64,000 nt of DNA from Ancylobacter polymorphus (GCF_022836935.1 NZ_CP083239.1:2308001-2372000), one strand, 5' to 3'; shown: positions 18,758 through 33,547, counted from the first letter of the stretch. Notes: a model not told the origin generated them from the letters alone. Made by a program: numbers and translations.

Positions 18758-21025
18758 TCACAGCGGCAGGCCGGCCTTCTCGGCGAAGGCGGCGAGCTGC
18801 GGACGCAGCGACGCCACCTCGCCGCGCGTGCCGAGCAGCGGTTCGACAAAGGCGGAAGCGGCGGTCAGGTCGAGTTCGAGCAGCATCGCCTTGACCGGGC
18901 CATAGGACGCCGGGGAAACAGACAATTTGCGGTAGCCGATGGCGGCGAGGGCCAGCGCTTCCAGCGGGCGCGAGGCCAGTTCGCCGCAGAGCGTGACCGG
19001 CTTGCCGTATTCCGCCGCCTTGTCGATGATCAGCTTGAGCGCCCGCAAAGCCGAGGGGGCAAGCGGATCGAAGCGGTCGGCGACGCGGGCATTGCCGCGA
19101 TCGGCGGCATAGAGGAACTGCACGAGGTCGTTGGAGCCCACCGAGGCGAAATCCACCCGGCTGAACAGCTGGTCGAGCTGGAACAACAGCGCCGGCACTT
19201 CCAGCATCACCCCGACCAGCACCCGCTCGGGCAAGCCGTGGCCGTGCCGGCGCAGATGGGTGAGCTCGCGCTCGACGATGTGGTGGGCGCGGTCATATTC
19301 CTCGACCGCCGACACCATGGGGAAGATGAGGCGTAGCTCGCGCCCGGTGGCGGCGCGCAGCAGGGCACGAATCTGGCTGCGCAGCAGGCCGGGCCGGTCG
19401 AGGCCGAGGCGAATCGCCCGCCAGCCCAGCGCCGGATTCTCTTCCTCGATCGCCCGCATATAGGGCAGCACCTTGTCGCCGCCGATGTCGAGAGTGCGGA
19501 ACACCACGGGCCGCTCTCCTGCCGCGTCCAGCACCGAGCGATAGAGCTTCAGCTGCTCATTCGTGCGCGGGAAGGCGGAGGCGATCATGAACTGCAGTTC
19601 GGTGCGGAACAGGCCGATGCCGGTGGCGCCGGTCTCGGCGATATGCGGCAGGTCGACCAGCAGGCCGGCATTGAGGTGCAGTTCGATCGGCGTGCCGTCC
19701 TTGGTGACGGTCGGCACGTCGCGCAGGGCGGCGTAGCGCTCCAGCCGCTTGGCCCGGAACCGCACCTTGTCGACATAGGCGTTCTCGACATCGGCGGGCG
19801 GGCGGATATGCACCTCGCCCGAGACGCCGTCGACGATCACCGCGTCGCCGGCATCGACCTGGCCGACGACATTCTCCATATGGCCCACGGCGGCGATGCC
19901 GAGCGCCCGCGCCACGATGGTGAGGTGGCTGGTCGCCGCGCCTTCTTCCAGCACCAGGCCGCGAATGCGGGTGCGGTCATAGTCGAGCAGCGCCGCCGGG
20001 CTCATATTGCGGGCGACGATGACGGCATTGTCCGGCAGCTTGGTGTGCTCGGAACCGGCGGCACGGCCGGTGAGCTGGCGCAGCAGCCGATTGGCGAGAT
20101 CGTCGAGATCGTGCATCCGCTCGCGCAGATAGGGGTCGGTCATGCGCAGCATGCGGGCGCGGGTGTCGGACTGCACGCGCTCCACCGCGCCCTCGGCGGT
20201 GAGGCCGGTCATGACCGCCTCGCGCATGCGGCCGATCCAGCCGCGATCATGCGCAAACATGCGGTAGGCTTCGAGAATTTCGCGGTGCTCGCCGACGCGG
20301 GCGACGCCCTCATCCTCCAGCATGATGTCGATGGAAGCGCGCAGCGTCTCGACCGCGCCGTCGAGCCGCTTCAATTCGCCGGGCAGATCGTCGGCGATGA
20401 CCTTGGTGACCTCGATGCGCGGCTCGTGCAGCACCACATGGCCGAGGCCGATGCCTTCCGACAGCGCCAGCCCCTTGAGGTGCAGCGGCCGGCGCGCCGC
20501 CGGCTCGGCGCCGGGCAGCGCCATGGCGGTGAGCTCGCCCGAGGCGATGATCTCGGCCAACACCATGGCCGTGGTCTGCAGCGCCTCGATCTCCTCCTCG
20601 GTATAGGAGCGGTGGGCGCGGTTCTGCACCACCAGCACGCCGAGCGTGTTGCCGGCGCGCAGGATCGGCACGCCGAGGAAGGAGTGGTAGATTTCTTCGC
20701 CCGTTTCCGGCCGATAGGAGAAGGCCGGGTGCGCCTGGGCGTTGGAGAGGCTGATCGGCTCGGCCTCGCGCGCCACCGTGCCGACGAGGCCCTCATCGAT
20801 CCGCATCACCGTGAGATGCACGGCGGTGCGGTTCAGGCCTTCGGTGGCGTAGAGCTCGAGCGTGCCGTCGACGCGCAGCACATAGACCGAGCACACCTCG
20901 GCCACCATGTTGGCCGCGATCAGTACCACGATCTTGTCGAGGCGGTCCTGCGCGCTCACCGGCTCCGCCATGACCTCGCGGAGACGCCTCAAAAGCACGC
21001 GCGGGCCGCCGAGCGCGCCACGCAT
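18758..21025 (-). CDS. ptsP: phosphoenolpyruvate-protein phosphotransferase, nitrogen PTS enzyme I (EI-Ntr)
   Basis: EI-Ntr takes phosphate from phosphoenolpyruvate and passes it to NPr and EIIA-Ntr, a regulatory relay linked to nitrogen, potassium and PHB metabolism. The 755-residue product has an N-terminal GAF domain (about residues 25-165, with [20 protein letters not shown]), then the phosphohistidine domain with active His367 in [17 protein letters not shown]. The C-terminal PEP-binding barrel (about 440-720) has [23 protein letters not shown] and [16 protein letters not shown]. The GAF domain separates it from sugar-PTS enzyme I. It sits between lysC and prfA, all leftward. Confidence 0.96.
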   Translation of the reverse strand: MRGALGGPRVLLRRLREVMAEPVSAQDRLDKIVVLIAANMVAEVCSVYVLRVDGTLELYATEGLNRTAVHLTVMRIDEGLVGTVAREAEPISLSNAQAHPAFSYRPETGEEIYHSFLGVPILRAGNTLGVLVVQNRAHRSYTEEEIEALQTTAMVLAEIIASGELTAMALPGAEPAARRPLHLKGLALSEGIGLGHVVLHEPRIEVTKVIADDLPGELKRLDGAVETLRASIDIMLEDEGVARVGEHREILEAYRMFAHDRGWIGRMREAVMTGLTAEGAVERVQSDTRARMLRMTDPYLRERMHDLDDLANRLLRQLTGRAAGSEHTKLPDNAVIVARNMSPAALLDYDRTRIRGLVLEEGAATSHLTIVARALGIAAVGHMENVVGQVDAGDAVIVDGVSGEVHIRPPADVENAYVDKVRFRAKRLERYAALRDVPTVTKDGTPIELHLNAGLLVDLPHIAETGATGIGLFRTELQFMIASAFPRTNEQLKLYRSVLDAAGERPVVFRTLDIGGDKVLPYMRAIEEENPALGWRAIRLGLDRPGLLRSQIRALLRAATGRELRLIFPMVSAVEEYDRAHHIVERELTHLRRHGHGLPERVLVGVMLEVPALLFQLDQLFSRVDFASVGSNDLVQFLYAADRGNARVADRFDPLAPSALRALKLIIDKAAEYGKPVTLCGELASRPLEALALAAIGYRKLSVSPASYGPVKAMLLELDLTAASAFVEPLLGTRGEVASLRPQLAAFAEKAGLPL

Positions 21026-21106
21026 GGGCCGTCCTCGGTTTCCGGGAGCCGCTATCCCGGAGCGTCACTTAAGACGGCGCGACTCGCGCCGCGCCGTTGC
21101 CTGACT

Positions 21107-22357
21107 TCAGGCGTCTAGCCCGTATACCGAATGCAGCGTTCGCACGGCAAGCTCGGTATAGGCGGCGTCGATCAGCACCGAGATCTTGATCTCGGAGGTG
21201 GAGATGGCGCGGATGTTGATTCCGCGCTCGGAAAGCGCCTTGAAGGCCCGTGCCGCGACGCCGGCATGGCTGCGCATGCCGATACCGATGATCGAGACCT
21301 TCACCACGTCAGTGGCGCCCTCGATGCTCTGGAAGCCGATCTGGTCGCGTACCACGGCAAGGGCCGCCTTGGCGCGCTCGAAATCGGTGCTCGGCACAGT
21401 GAAGGTGATGTCGGTGAAGCCCTCGGCCGAGATGTTCTGGACGATCATGTCGACATTGATGTTCGCATCCGCGAGCGGCACGAACACATTGGCCGCGATG
21501 CCAGGCTGGTCCGGCACATGGCGAATGCTGACCTGGGCTTCGTCCCGGGCGAAGGCGATGCCGGTGACGACTTCACTCTCCACGATTTCCTCCTCGTCGC
21601 AAATCAGGGTGCCGGGCGGGTCGCCGGCGGTCTTGAGTTCCGGGGCGTCCGGATCGGTGAAGCTGGAGCGCACGAAGGTGCGCACCTTGTGTACCATGGC
21701 GAGCTCGACCGAGCGCACCTGAAGCACCTTGGCGCCGAGCGACGCCATTTCCAGCATTTCCTCGAAGGCCACCTTCTCCAGCCGCCGCGCCTTCGGCACG
21801 ATGCGCGGATCGGTGGTGTAGACGCCGTCGACATCCGTGTAGATGTCGCAGCGGTCGGCCTTGATGCCGGCGGCGACTGCCACGGCGCTGGTGTCCGAGC
21901 CGCCGCGCCCGAGCGTGGTGAGGCGGCCGGTCGGCAGGTGGATGCCCTGGAAGCCGGCGATGACCGCGACCTCACCCTGGGCGAAACGGTTGATGATCTC
22001 CTCGCCGTTTACGTCGAGGATGCGGGCGGCGCCATGGGCGTCGTCGGTCGAAATCGGCAGCTGCCAGCCGAGCCAGGAGCGGGCCGGAATGCCCATGTCC
22101 TGCAGCACGATGGCCAGCAGGCCGGAGGTCACCTGCTCGCCCGAAGCGACGATGGCGTCATATTCGCGCGCGTCGTGCAGCACGGCCGCCTCGCGGCACC
22201 AGGCGACCAACTCATTGGTCTTGCCGGACATGGCGGAGACGACGACGGCGACCTGATGGCCGGCCTCCACTTCCCGTTTGACGTGCCGCGCAACGATGCG
22301 AATGCGCTCAATGTTGGCGACCGAGGTGCCGCCGAACTTCATCACCAGACGTGCCAT
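21107..22357 (-). CDS. lysC: aspartate kinase
   Basis: LysC phosphorylates aspartate, the first step to lysine, threonine, methionine and diaminopimelate. The 416-residue product begins [20 protein letters not shown] (kinase phosphate-binding motif), continues with [13 protein letters not shown] and the kinase core [17 protein letters not shown]. It ends with two ACT domains (about residues 265-416; [19 protein letters not shown]), so feedback control by lysine and/or threonine is expected. The start at 22357 fits the conserved N-terminus; the frame stays open far upstream but that part is antisense to ubiG and the MFS gene. It is divergent from ubiG. Confidence 0.97.
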   Translation of the reverse strand: MARLVMKFGGTSVANIERIRIVARHVKREVEAGHQVAVVVSAMSGKTNELVAWCREAAVLHDAREYDAIVASGEQVTSGLLAIVLQDMGIPARSWLGWQLPISTDDAHGAARILDVNGEEIINRFAQGEVAVIAGFQGIHLPTGRLTTLGRGGSDTSAVAVAAGIKADRCDIYTDVDGVYTTDPRIVPKARRLEKVAFEEMLEMASLGAKVLQVRSVELAMVHKVRTFVRSSFTDPDAPELKTAGDPPGTLICDEEEIVESEVVTGIAFARDEAQVSIRHVPDQPGIAANVFVPLADANINVDMIVQNISAEGFTDITFTVPSTDFERAKAALAVVRDQIGFQSIEGATDVVKVSIIGIGMRSHAGVAARAFKALSERGINIRAISTSEIKISVLIDAAYTELAVRTLHSVYGLDA

Positions 22358-22516
22358 TGCGGGAAACCGTACCGTGTTCTTCTGTGGGGCCGGGCGGGAG
22401 GAGGTGGGCTCCCGGCCCAAAAGGCGCGTATACATATCCACCTCGCGCCGCGCCCGCAACGGCAGCGCGCGAGCTTGGAATCCCTCTCGGCACGGCCGGG
22501 CGAAGATGAGGCGCCG

Positions 22517-23266
22517 ATGACCGCAACCGCCACCACCGTCGATCCCCGTGAAGTCGAGCGCTTCGCCGCGCTCGCCGCCGAATGGTGGAATCCACGCGGC
22601 AAGATGCGGGTGCTGCACAAGTTCAATCCCGTCCGGCTCGCCTATCTGCGCGAGACGATCATCGCGCATTTCGGCCGCGATCCCCGCGCCATCCGCCCGC
22701 TGGAAGGGCTGCGCCTGCTCGATATCGGCTGCGGTGGCGGGCTGCTGAGCGAGCCGCTGGCGCGCATGGGCGCCGATGTCACCGGCATCGATCCCGCCGA
22801 GCGCAATGTCCGCATCGCCGCGCTGCATGCGGAGGAAAGCGGCGTTCCCGTCGATTACCGCGCCACCACGGCCGAGGCGCTGGCCGATGCGGGCGAGCGA
22901 TTCGACGTGGTCATGGCGATGGAGGTGGTGGAGCACGTGGCCGATGTCGACCTGTTCCTCGCCCGCGCCGCTGAGATGGTAAAGCCGGGCGGTCTCCTGG
23001 TCGCGGCGACGCTGAACCGCACCAAGCGCGCCTTCGCCCTCGCCATTGTCGGCGCCGAATATGTGCTGGGCTGGCTTCCCAAGGGCACCCATGACTGGCA
23101 GCGCTTTGTCACGCCGGAGGAATTGCAGGCGGCGCTGGAAGCGGGCGGCCTGCGGGTGATCGAGCGCGAGGGCGTCGTGTTCAACCCGCTGGCGGATGAG
23201 TGGCGGCGCTCGGGCGATCTTTCCGTCAACTACATGATGGTGGCGGAGCGCCCCGCCGCGTCCTAG
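22517..23266 (+). CDS. ubiG: ubiquinone biosynthesis O-methyltransferase
   Basis: UbiG carries out both O-methylation steps of ubiquinone synthesis. The 249-residue product has [20 protein letters not shown] and [10 protein letters not shown] near the N-terminus, the SAM motif [50 protein letters not shown] and NYMMVAERP at the end, all diagnostic of UbiG. The start at 22517 gives the family N-terminus; the long upstream open frame is antisense to lysC and is ignored. The divergent lysC-ubiG arrangement recurs in Hyphomicrobiales. Confidence 0.96.
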   Translation: MTATATTVDPREVERFAALAAEWWNPRGKMRVLHKFNPVRLAYLRETIIAHFGRDPRAIRPLEGLRLLDIGCGGGLLSEPLARMGADVTGIDPAERNVRIAALHAEESGVPVDYRATTAEALADAGERFDVVMAMEVVEHVADVDLFLARAAEMVKPGGLLVAATLNRTKRAFALAIVGAEYVLGWLPKGTHDWQRFVTPEELQAALEAGGLRVIEREGVVFNPLADEWRRSGDLSVNYMMVAERPAAS

Positions 23267-23356
23267 TCTCGCTGACCGGCGAAGATCGCGCCGTGCCGTC
23301 GGAACCGTTCCGGCGGCCGGCCGTTTCCGGTGCGATGCCACCGCCGGTAGATCTCC

Positions 23357-24619
23357 ATGCGCACCTCCACCTCCGCCGTGCTGCTCTCCCCGCTCGCGGC
23401 GCTTGCCGCGCTGAACCTCTTCCTCGCCGATGTGCGCGACGGGCTCGGTCCGTTTCTCGGCGTGTTCCTGCAGGAAAAAGGCTGGGGACCGGCGGAGATC
23501 GGACTGGTGATGACGCTGGGCGGCCTTGTCGGCATGGCGGCGACCATGCCGATGGGAGCCCTCGTCGATGCCAGCCGCGCCAAGCGGGCGATCATCGTCA
23601 TCGGCTCGGCGGCCATCCTCGCGGCATCGCTGACCATCCTCGCCATTCCCCAATTCGTAGCGGTGGCGGCGGCGCAGGCGGTGAACGGCGTCGCCGCTGC
23701 CGCGCTGCTTCCGGCCATTGCCGGACTCACCCTCGGTCTCGTCGGTCCGGCGGGCTTCGACCGCCAGCTCGGCCGCAACGAGGCGTTCAACCATGCCGGC
23801 AACATCCTCGCCGCCGTGCTGGCGGGCGTGCTCGGCTGGTGGTTCGGCCTGCCGGCGGTGTTCGCGCTGCTGGGCGCGATGGCGCTGCTCGGCGCGCTGT
23901 CGGCCCTCGCCATCCCGGCCGCAGCCATCGACCACGAGGCGGCGCGCGGCGGCAGCGGCGCGGCGGTGGGGGAGGGGCATGAGAGTATCGGCAAGCTGTT
24001 GCGGGAACCGGCGCTGGTGACGGCGGCCATCACCTTTGGCCTGTTTCATCTCGGCAATGCGGCGATGCTGCCGCTGTTCGGGCAGGCGATGGTGGCAACC
24101 GCAGGCGCCGACCCGAGCGGTCTCACCGCCGCGACCGTGGTGGTGGCGCAGGGCACGATGATCCCGATGGCGCTGGTCGCGGCGTGGCTGGGCCAGCGCA
24201 GCGGCTATCGGCTCGTGCTGCTGCTCGCCCTGGCGGCGCTGCCGATCCGGGGTGTCATCGCTGCGGCGGCGGTGCATTACGGGGCCGCCTGGGCGTTGAT
24301 TCCGGTGCAGATGCTCGACGGTGTCGGCGCCGGCCTGCTGGGCGTCGCGACGCCGGGCCTTGTGGCCCGCATTCTCGCCGGATCGGGGCGGTTCAATCTT
24401 GGCCTCGGCTTCGCCATGACGGCGCAGGGCATCGGCGCTTCGCTCTCCACCCTGCTGGGCGGGGTGGTGGCGCAGCGGCTCGGCTACCCCGCGGCCTTCC
24501 TCGTCTTGGGCGGCGTGGCAGTGCTGGCGGCGGGCGCTTATCTGATCGGTGGCTGCCCCGGCGGCACCGCGCCGAGGCGTCCCGTCGCAGGGCCCGGCAC
24601 AGCGGCGGCAGCGGCCTGA
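23357..24619 (+). CDS. MFS transporter
   Basis: The 420-residue protein is strongly hydrophobic, with about twelve membrane segments in two halves. The loop after segment 2 reads GALVDASRAKRA, a degenerate MFS signature. The start region (ALAALNLFLADVRDGLGPFLGVFL) resembles MFS proteins of unassigned substrate in rhizobia. The C-terminal tail is Pro/Ala-rich and cytoplasmic. The substrate is unknown. It follows ubiG after 90 bp in the same direction; possible cotranscription does not reveal the role. Confidence 0.88.
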   Translation: MRTSTSAVLLSPLAALAALNLFLADVRDGLGPFLGVFLQEKGWGPAEIGLVMTLGGLVGMAATMPMGALVDASRAKRAIIVIGSAAILAASLTILAIPQFVAVAAAQAVNGVAAAALLPAIAGLTLGLVGPAGFDRQLGRNEAFNHAGNILAAVLAGVLGWWFGLPAVFALLGAMALLGALSALAIPAAAIDHEAARGGSGAAVGEGHESIGKLLREPALVTAAITFGLFHLGNAAMLPLFGQAMVATAGADPSGLTAATVVVAQGTMIPMALVAAWLGQRSGYRLVLLLALAALPIRGVIAAAAVHYGAAWALIPVQMLDGVGAGLLGVATPGLVARILAGSGRFNLGLGFAMTAQGIGASLSTLLGGVVAQRLGYPAAFLVLGGVAVLAAGAYLIGGCPGGTAPRRPVAGPGTAAAAA

Positions 24620-24795
24620 GCAAAATCCGCGTTTGATCCGGCGCAACGCCCTTCCGTTGCCGTTTCGCCACACTACATGAGGACGGACGGATTGCCGCAA
24701 CGGGGTCCGTTACGGCGGCCGGGATACGGGCGCCGTCGTCCCGAATGACCGTTCGCGCCTTCATGGGCGGACGGGGGGCCAGGAGGCAACGCGAA

Positions 24796-27414
<2,619 letters not shown>

Positions 27415-27450
27415 CCAGGCCCGCAGCATCTACCATGCGCTCGTGATATC

Positions 27451-27480
27451 GAAGGGCCCTCTTGCGGGGGCCCTTCTTTC
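27451..27480 (+). terminator. Rho-independent terminator of clpB
   Basis: GAAGGGCCC TCTTGCG GGGGCCCTTC followed by TTTC lies 35 bp past the clpB stop. Confidence 0.85.
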
Positions 27481-27498
27481 ATGAGGGGAGGGCTGAGA

Positions 27499-27918
27499 AT
27501 GCCGATGCCGATGGAACTGCAGCACGCCTCCGACGATTTCGAGCGTTTCCTCGCCGATGCCCGCGATTTCTCGGGGCTTGCCACCCGCAACCAGACCTAC
27601 ACCATGGTTGAAGGCGTGCTGCTGACCTTCCGCCGCCGGCTGGAGGTACAGCAGGCGCTTCGCTTCGCCGATGTGCTACCGCCGCTCCTGCGCGCGATCT
27701 TCGTCTCGCGTTGGGATGTCGCGGAGCCGGTGCGGCCCTTCGCCGACCGGGCGACGCTGACGCGTGAGGTGCAGGCTCTGCGGCAGCACCATAATTTCGC
27801 GCCCGACAGTTGCCTGTCCGATGTCGCCCGGGCGCTGCGCCGTCATGTCGATACAGAAGCGTTCGACCGGGTAGTGGCCACGTTGCCGGAGGGCGCGGCG
27901 GATTATTGGAAGGTGTAA
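27499..27918 (+). CDS. DUF2267-domain protein
   Basis: The 139-residue soluble protein matches the DUF2267 pattern: FERFLADARDFSGLATRNQT, a helix VEGVLLTFRRRLEVQQALRF with the LPPLLRAIF that follows, then a second helical half with VARALRRHVDTEAFDRVVATL. The family is acidic to neutral and all-helical, and has no known activity. The ATG at 27499 follows GGAGGGCTGAGA; the ATGs at 27505 and 27511 are alternatives. It lies between two terminators, so it is a single-gene unit. Confidence 0.85.
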   Translation: MPMPMELQHASDDFERFLADARDFSGLATRNQTYTMVEGVLLTFRRRLEVQQALRFADVLPPLLRAIFVSRWDVAEPVRPFADRATLTREVQALRQHHNFAPDSCLSDVARALRRHVDTEAFDRVVATLPEGAADYWKV

Positions 27919-27953
27919 AGCGAGGTGCGCCGGCCAAGCCGCGCCAAGCAAGC

Positions 27954-27982
27954 AAAAGGGCGCCGTCGGGCGCCCTTTTTTA
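27954..27982. terminator. bidirectional terminator between the DUF2267 gene and galU
   Basis: AAAAGGGCGCC GTC GGGCGCCCTTTTTT is flanked by an A-run and a T-run and lies between convergent genes. Confidence 0.88.
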
Positions 27983-28008
27983 TGAGATTGCAGCGGCAGG
28001 ACGGGGGC

Positions 28009-28899
28009 TCAACCCCGCCCCAGCAGCGCGTCGAGTTCGGGACGGAAGGCGCCGGAGATTTCCGGATTGTCCAGCGCATAGGCCACATTGGCCATGAGGA
28101 AGCCGAGCTTCGAGCCGCAATCATAGATCGCGCCGTCGAAAGTGACGCTGTAGAAATCCTGCGTCTGGGCCAGCTTCAGCATCGAGTCGGTCAGCTGAAT
28201 TTCGTTGCCGGCGCCGCGCTCCTGGGTGGCGAGGAGATCGAAGATTTCCGGCTGGAGGATGTAGCGGCCGGAAATTGCGAGGTTGGAGGGAGCAACCTCC
28301 TTCTTCGGCTTCTCGACCATGCGGGCGATCTTGTGCACGCCGTCGGCCATCTCCTCGCCGAGGCCGACAATGCCGTATTGGTCGGTCTGCTCGGGCGGCA
28401 CCTCATATACCGCGATGTGGTTGCCGCCGCCGGTGCGGGCATAGGCCTGCACCATCTGGCCGAGGCAGCCTTTGCCGTTAGCCGGCTTGTGCAGCATGTC
28501 CGGCAGCAGCAGCGCGAAGGGCTCGTTGCCGATGATGTCGCGGGCACACCACACCGCGTGACCCAGGCCGAGCGGGAGCTGCTGGCGGGTGAAGCTGGTG
28601 GCGCCGGGACCCATGGTTTCCTCGCGCAGCATCGCCAGCATCTGGGTCTTGCCGCGCTCGTTCAACGTGTCTTCAAGCTCATATTGGCGGTCGAAATGGT
28701 CCTCGATCACACCCTTGTTGCGGCCGGTGACGAAGACGATGTGCTCGATGCCGGCGGCGCGCGCCTCGTCCACCACATGCTGCACGACGGGACGATCCAC
28801 CACGGTGAGCATTTCCTTCGGCACCGCCTTGGTAGCGGGCAGGAAGCGCGTGCCGAGGCCGGCGACGGGGAGGATCGCTTTGCGAATAGGTTTTACCAT
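28009..28899 (-). CDS. galU: UTP--glucose-1-phosphate uridylyltransferase
   Basis: GalU makes UDP-glucose for exopolysaccharide, glycolipid and envelope synthesis. The 296-residue product has the nucleotidyltransferase motif [46 protein letters not shown] and the late [20 protein letters not shown]. Length and motifs fit bacterial GalU of the alphaproteobacterial type. It is divergent from the MltB-like gene across a 257-bp spacer. Confidence 0.96.
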   Translation of the reverse strand: MVKPIRKAILPVAGLGTRFLPATKAVPKEMLTVVDRPVVQHVVDEARAAGIEHIVFVTGRNKGVIEDHFDRQYELEDTLNERGKTQMLAMLREETMGPGATSFTRQQLPLGLGHAVWCARDIIGNEPFALLLPDMLHKPANGKGCLGQMVQAYARTGGGNHIAVYEVPPEQTDQYGIVGLGEEMADGVHKIARMVEKPKKEVAPSNLAISGRYILQPEIFDLLATQERGAGNEIQLTDSMLKLAQTQDFYSVTFDGAIYDCGSKLGFLMANVAYALDNPEISGAFRPELDALLGRG

Positions 28900-29156
28900 C
28901 GGGGGAATATGCCGCTCTTGATGACGCAGGTTCAGGCAGACGGGCGAACTCGTAGCGCAACGAACTTAACGCTTCGCTCCTGTCAATGCACCGGTGGGTT
29001 AACGCGGAGGTGGCGGAATAGGTTCCAAGGGCAGTCACTTCCGCGAAACGACGCGAAAGAAGCGCAATGCCGCAGCGGAAAGTGACGCGGCGTTAACATC
29101 ACCGAAACCATGCGGCCGGCCTAATCATCGCCGGTTTCCGCGTTAGGGTAAGCGTC

Positions 29157-30539
29157 ATGGTTCATCGCACGGCCTCCGACCGGGGGTATGCCGGCCGCGC
29201 GGCCGGCGTCGCCATCGTCTGTCTCGGGCTTGCCGGTTGTGCCGGCACCGACGACATCACCGGCGCCCTTTCCGCGCCGCCGGCCGCCTATGCCAATGCG
29301 GCACCGGCCCGCCCGGCACCCGTGCGTCCGCAGGCGCGGGCGGAGGCGGCTCCCGCCTCGCCGGCCACCACCGCCAGCCATCCCGACATGACCCCGGCCG
29401 CGCTGGCGCGCGACGAAGCGAATTTCAGCCGCTGCATCGCCGCGCTGGAACCGAAGGCGCGCGCCGCCGGTGTCTCCGCCGCCGGCTTCCGCCGCTACAC
29501 GGCGGGGCTGAAGCCCGATATGGGCATCATGGAGAAGCTGCAGACCCAGCCGGAATTCAGCCGCACCGCTGGCGACTATGTCGAGATGCTCGTCTCCGAG
29601 ACCCGCATCCGCAAGGGCCGCGAGGCGATGGCGCAGAACGCGGCCGTGTTCGCGGAAGTCGAGCGCCGCTATGGTGTCGACCGCTATGTCGTCGCCGCCA
29701 TCTGGGGCATCGAGACCAATTACGGCAGCGCGCGCGGCTCCTATCCCGTGATCCAGGCGACCGGTACGCTCGCCTGCGTCGGCCGCCGCAAGGCCTATTT
29801 CCGCGACGAATTCGTCGCCGCCCTGCGCATCGTCGATCGCGGCGACATCCCGGAGAGCCATCTGCGCGGCTCCTGGGCCGGCGCTTTCGGGCTCACCCAG
29901 TTCATGCCCACCGCCTTCCAGCGCGATGCGGTGGATTTCGACGGTGACGGGCATCGCAACGTGGTGGATTCGGTGGCCGACGCCATGGGCTCCACCGCCA
30001 ACAAGCTGAAGCGCGGCGGCTGGCAGGCGGGCCGCAGCTGGGGTTATGAGGTCGTGCTGCCGCGCCGCTTCGACTATCTGCTGGCCGACAAGAACATCCG
30101 CAAGCCGATGCGGGAATGGGCGGCGCTCGGCATTCACCGCCCCGACGGGCGGGCGATGCCGCCGGGCGACGAGATGGCCTATCTGCTGCTGCCCGCGGGG
30201 GCCAAAGGCCCGGCCTTCCTGATGACCGACAATTTCAAGGCCATTCTCAGCTACAACCCGGCGGATGCCTATGCGCTCGCCATCGGCCATCTGGCCGACC
30301 GTCTGCGTGGCGGCGGGCCTTTCGTCCAGCCCTGGCCGGAGCAGCGCGCGCTCTCGCGCAATGAGCGCTCGGAGCTTCAGCAGCGCCTCGCCTCACGCGG
30401 CTATAATGTCGGCACGCCCGATGGCGCGATCGGCGCGCAGACGCGGGCGGCGGTGCGCGATTATCAGGTCGCGGTCGGCCTGCCGCCGGACGGAATGGCC
30501 AGCGGCGAGGTGCTGGACAGCCTGCGCGGCGGCTCCTGA
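29157..30539 (+). CDS. lytic murein transglycosylase (MltB family) with C-terminal peptidoglycan-binding domain
   Basis: The 460-residue product has a lipoprotein-type signal ending in LAGC (about residue 28), a Pro/Ala-rich linker, and an SLT_2 (MltB-type) domain. The catalytic Glu lies in AAIWGIETNYGSARGSYPVI, followed by GSWAGAFGLTQFMPTAF and VDFDGDGHRNVVDSVAD. A C-terminal PG_binding_1 domain follows (LQQRLASRGYNVGTPDGAIG, TRAAVRDYQ). It cleaves glycan strands to 1,6-anhydro ends at the cell envelope. The neighbouring DUF459 gene is in the same direction and begins 82 bp on. Confidence 0.93.
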   Translation: MVHRTASDRGYAGRAAGVAIVCLGLAGCAGTDDITGALSAPPAAYANAAPARPAPVRPQARAEAAPASPATTASHPDMTPAALARDEANFSRCIAALEPKARAAGVSAAGFRRYTAGLKPDMGIMEKLQTQPEFSRTAGDYVEMLVSETRIRKGREAMAQNAAVFAEVERRYGVDRYVVAAIWGIETNYGSARGSYPVIQATGTLACVGRRKAYFRDEFVAALRIVDRGDIPESHLRGSWAGAFGLTQFMPTAFQRDAVDFDGDGHRNVVDSVADAMGSTANKLKRGGWQAGRSWGYEVVLPRRFDYLLADKNIRKPMREWAALGIHRPDGRAMPPGDEMAYLLLPAGAKGPAFLMTDNFKAILSYNPADAYALAIGHLADRLRGGGPFVQPWPEQRALSRNERSELQQRLASRGYNVGTPDGAIGAQTRAAVRDYQVAVGLPPDGMASGEVLDSLRGGS

Positions 30540-30621
30540 TACCGGAACCGGGCCGGAGGGTCTTGAATCAGCCGCGATAATGGGCCACCCGTTCTGGGTG
30601 TCACCATTGGGAAATCGGCGC

Positions 30622-31974
30622 ATGGGCCGCAGGCTCGGCTATCGGATCGGAGCGAAGGCACTGGCGGCGGCCGGTCTGCTTCTGGCCGGCTGCGCGCTGG
30701 CGCAGGCGCAGAGCGACTGGTTCCGCCCGCCAGCCGATGTCGGCCAGCCCTCCGTCCGGCCTTCCCAACAGCAGCAGCGCCCCCAGCAGCGCCAGCAGGC
30801 GCGTCCGCAGCAGCGCGGCGCGCCGCCGCAGGCTGCCGCCCCGAGCCGTTCCTGGTCGCCCTTCCAGCCGCTGATCAATCTGTTCGGCGGCAATGACGCC
30901 CGCCCCCGGCGTATGATGCCGATGGAACCCCAGCTAGCGCCGCCGCCGCCCGTGGTGGCGCAGCCTCCGGCCGAGCCGCGCGGCAAGGTCTATGCCTCGT
31001 CCAGCGAGGCGCGGGCGGCGTCCGACAAGGTGAAGGACGTGGTGCTGGTGTTCGGCGACGAGCAGGCCGGCACGCTGGCTCAGGGGCTGGCGGATGCCTT
31101 CGCTGCCGACCGCGAAAGCGCGGCGGTAGTCGGTCGCGCGGAAGCCGGCGCCGGCTTTGCCCCGGGTCGCACGGTGGACCTTCTCGCTGGCGCGCGGCAA
31201 TTGCCCACGGGCAATGATCAGGCCGATGTGATCGTTGTCCTCGCCGGCGCCAACGATCTGGAGCCGATCACCGATGCGTCCGGCGTGCGGGCAGAATTGT
31301 TCGATGAGCGCTGGCGCGAACTCTATTCGCGTCGCTTCGAGGACTTCCTGCTGGCGTTGAAGCTGCAGCGCCGCAACGTGGTCGTGGTCGGTCTGCCGCC
31401 GGTGGAAGACAGCGTGCGCAGCGAGCAGATCGCCCGCTACAACGCCCTTTTGAAGGAAATGGTGGAGCGCAACGGCTTCATCTTCGTCGACGCCACCGAC
31501 GGTTTCGTCGATGAGAACGGCAAGTTCATGATGTCCGGCCCGGCGGTGGACGGCCAGCGCCGCCGCCTGCGCACCGCCGACGGTGTCGGCTTCACCCGCG
31601 CCGGCGCGCGCAAGCTGGCCTTCTTCGTCGACCAGAAGCTCGACGATCTGCTCTCCGGGCAGGACGTTCCCGCCGCTGCCGCCGACCCGGCGGACACGCG
31701 ACCTTCCATCATCATGCTGACCGGAGGGCCGCCGGCCGGCAATGCGCGCACGCTCGCCGGGGCGCCGGCGCTGGCCGCGGGCAATGATAGCCGCCGCTCG
31801 GCGCTGGCGGAGGAGGCCAAGCCGGAGCCGGCCAGTGTTCTGGTCGAGGGCACGGCTCCGCCAGCGGTGGCCGGCCGCACAGACGATTTCCGCTGGCCGC
31901 CCGGCCAGCCGGCGGAACCGCTGGTTCCCGCCATGCCGCAGGCGCCGCTGCCGGGAACGGCGCCTACCCCTTAG
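30622..31974 (+). CDS. DUF459 SGNH-fold protein with replaced catalytic residues, predicted lipoprotein
   Basis: The product is 450 residues from the ATG at 30622 (an ATG at 30580 is possible). A signal with lipobox LAGC is followed by a Gln/Arg/Pro-rich linker (about 30-95) and a DUF459 SGNH-type domain (about 135-345). The nucleophile block, usually GDS, reads LVFGDEQAG (Glu147 in place of Ser), and the His block, usually DGVHFT, reads DGVGFT (Gly323 in place of His). The Asn block survives (VVLAGANDLEP). A Pro/Ala-rich tail of about 100 residues follows. The fold is clear, but hydrolase activity is doubtful. It is probably cotranscribed with the MltB-like gene and may assist envelope polysaccharide or murein remodelling. 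Confidence 0.82.
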   Translation: MGRRLGYRIGAKALAAAGLLLAGCALAQAQSDWFRPPADVGQPSVRPSQQQQRPQQRQQARPQQRGAPPQAAAPSRSWSPFQPLINLFGGNDARPRRMMPMEPQLAPPPPVVAQPPAEPRGKVYASSSEARAASDKVKDVVLVFGDEQAGTLAQGLADAFAADRESAAVVGRAEAGAGFAPGRTVDLLAGARQLPTGNDQADVIVVLAGANDLEPITDASGVRAELFDERWRELYSRRFEDFLLALKLQRRNVVVVGLPPVEDSVRSEQIARYNALLKEMVERNGFIFVDATDGFVDENGKFMMSGPAVDGQRRRLRTADGVGFTRAGARKLAFFVDQKLDDLLSGQDVPAAAADPADTRPSIIMLTGGPPAGNARTLAGAPALAAGNDSRRSALAEEAKPEPASVLVEGTAPPAVAGRTDDFRWPPGQPAEPLVPAMPQAPLPGTAPTP

Positions 31975-31985
31975 ACATGGCCGCA

Positions 31986-32015
31986 TGAAAAAGCCGGGCG
32001 TGAGGCCCGGCTTTT
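31986..32015. terminator. bidirectional terminator between the DUF459 gene and gltD
   Basis: AAAAAGCCGGGC GTGA GGCCCGGCTTTT lies between convergent genes, with an A-run and a T-run on its two sides. Confidence 0.85.
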
Positions 32016-32036
32016 GCTTCTGGCAGGCGAGGACCC

Positions 32037-33461
<1,425 letters not shown>

Positions 33462-33547
33462 TGCGCCCTCTTTCGCGGAGCACCGCCACCTTGGAGGCAT
33501 TCCACCCCCCGGTGCAGATACATCAAACATGCCAGTTGGAAAATGGC

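Noticed and set aside
19643..21118. A 491-codon plus-strand frame opposite ptsP
   Set aside because: Antisense to a well-supported EI-Ntr gene; His- and Arg-rich composition typical of shadow frames.
22358..24700. Upstream extension of the lysC frame by about 780 codons
   Set aside because: The aspartate kinase N-terminus is complete at 22357; the rest is antisense to ubiG and the MFS gene.
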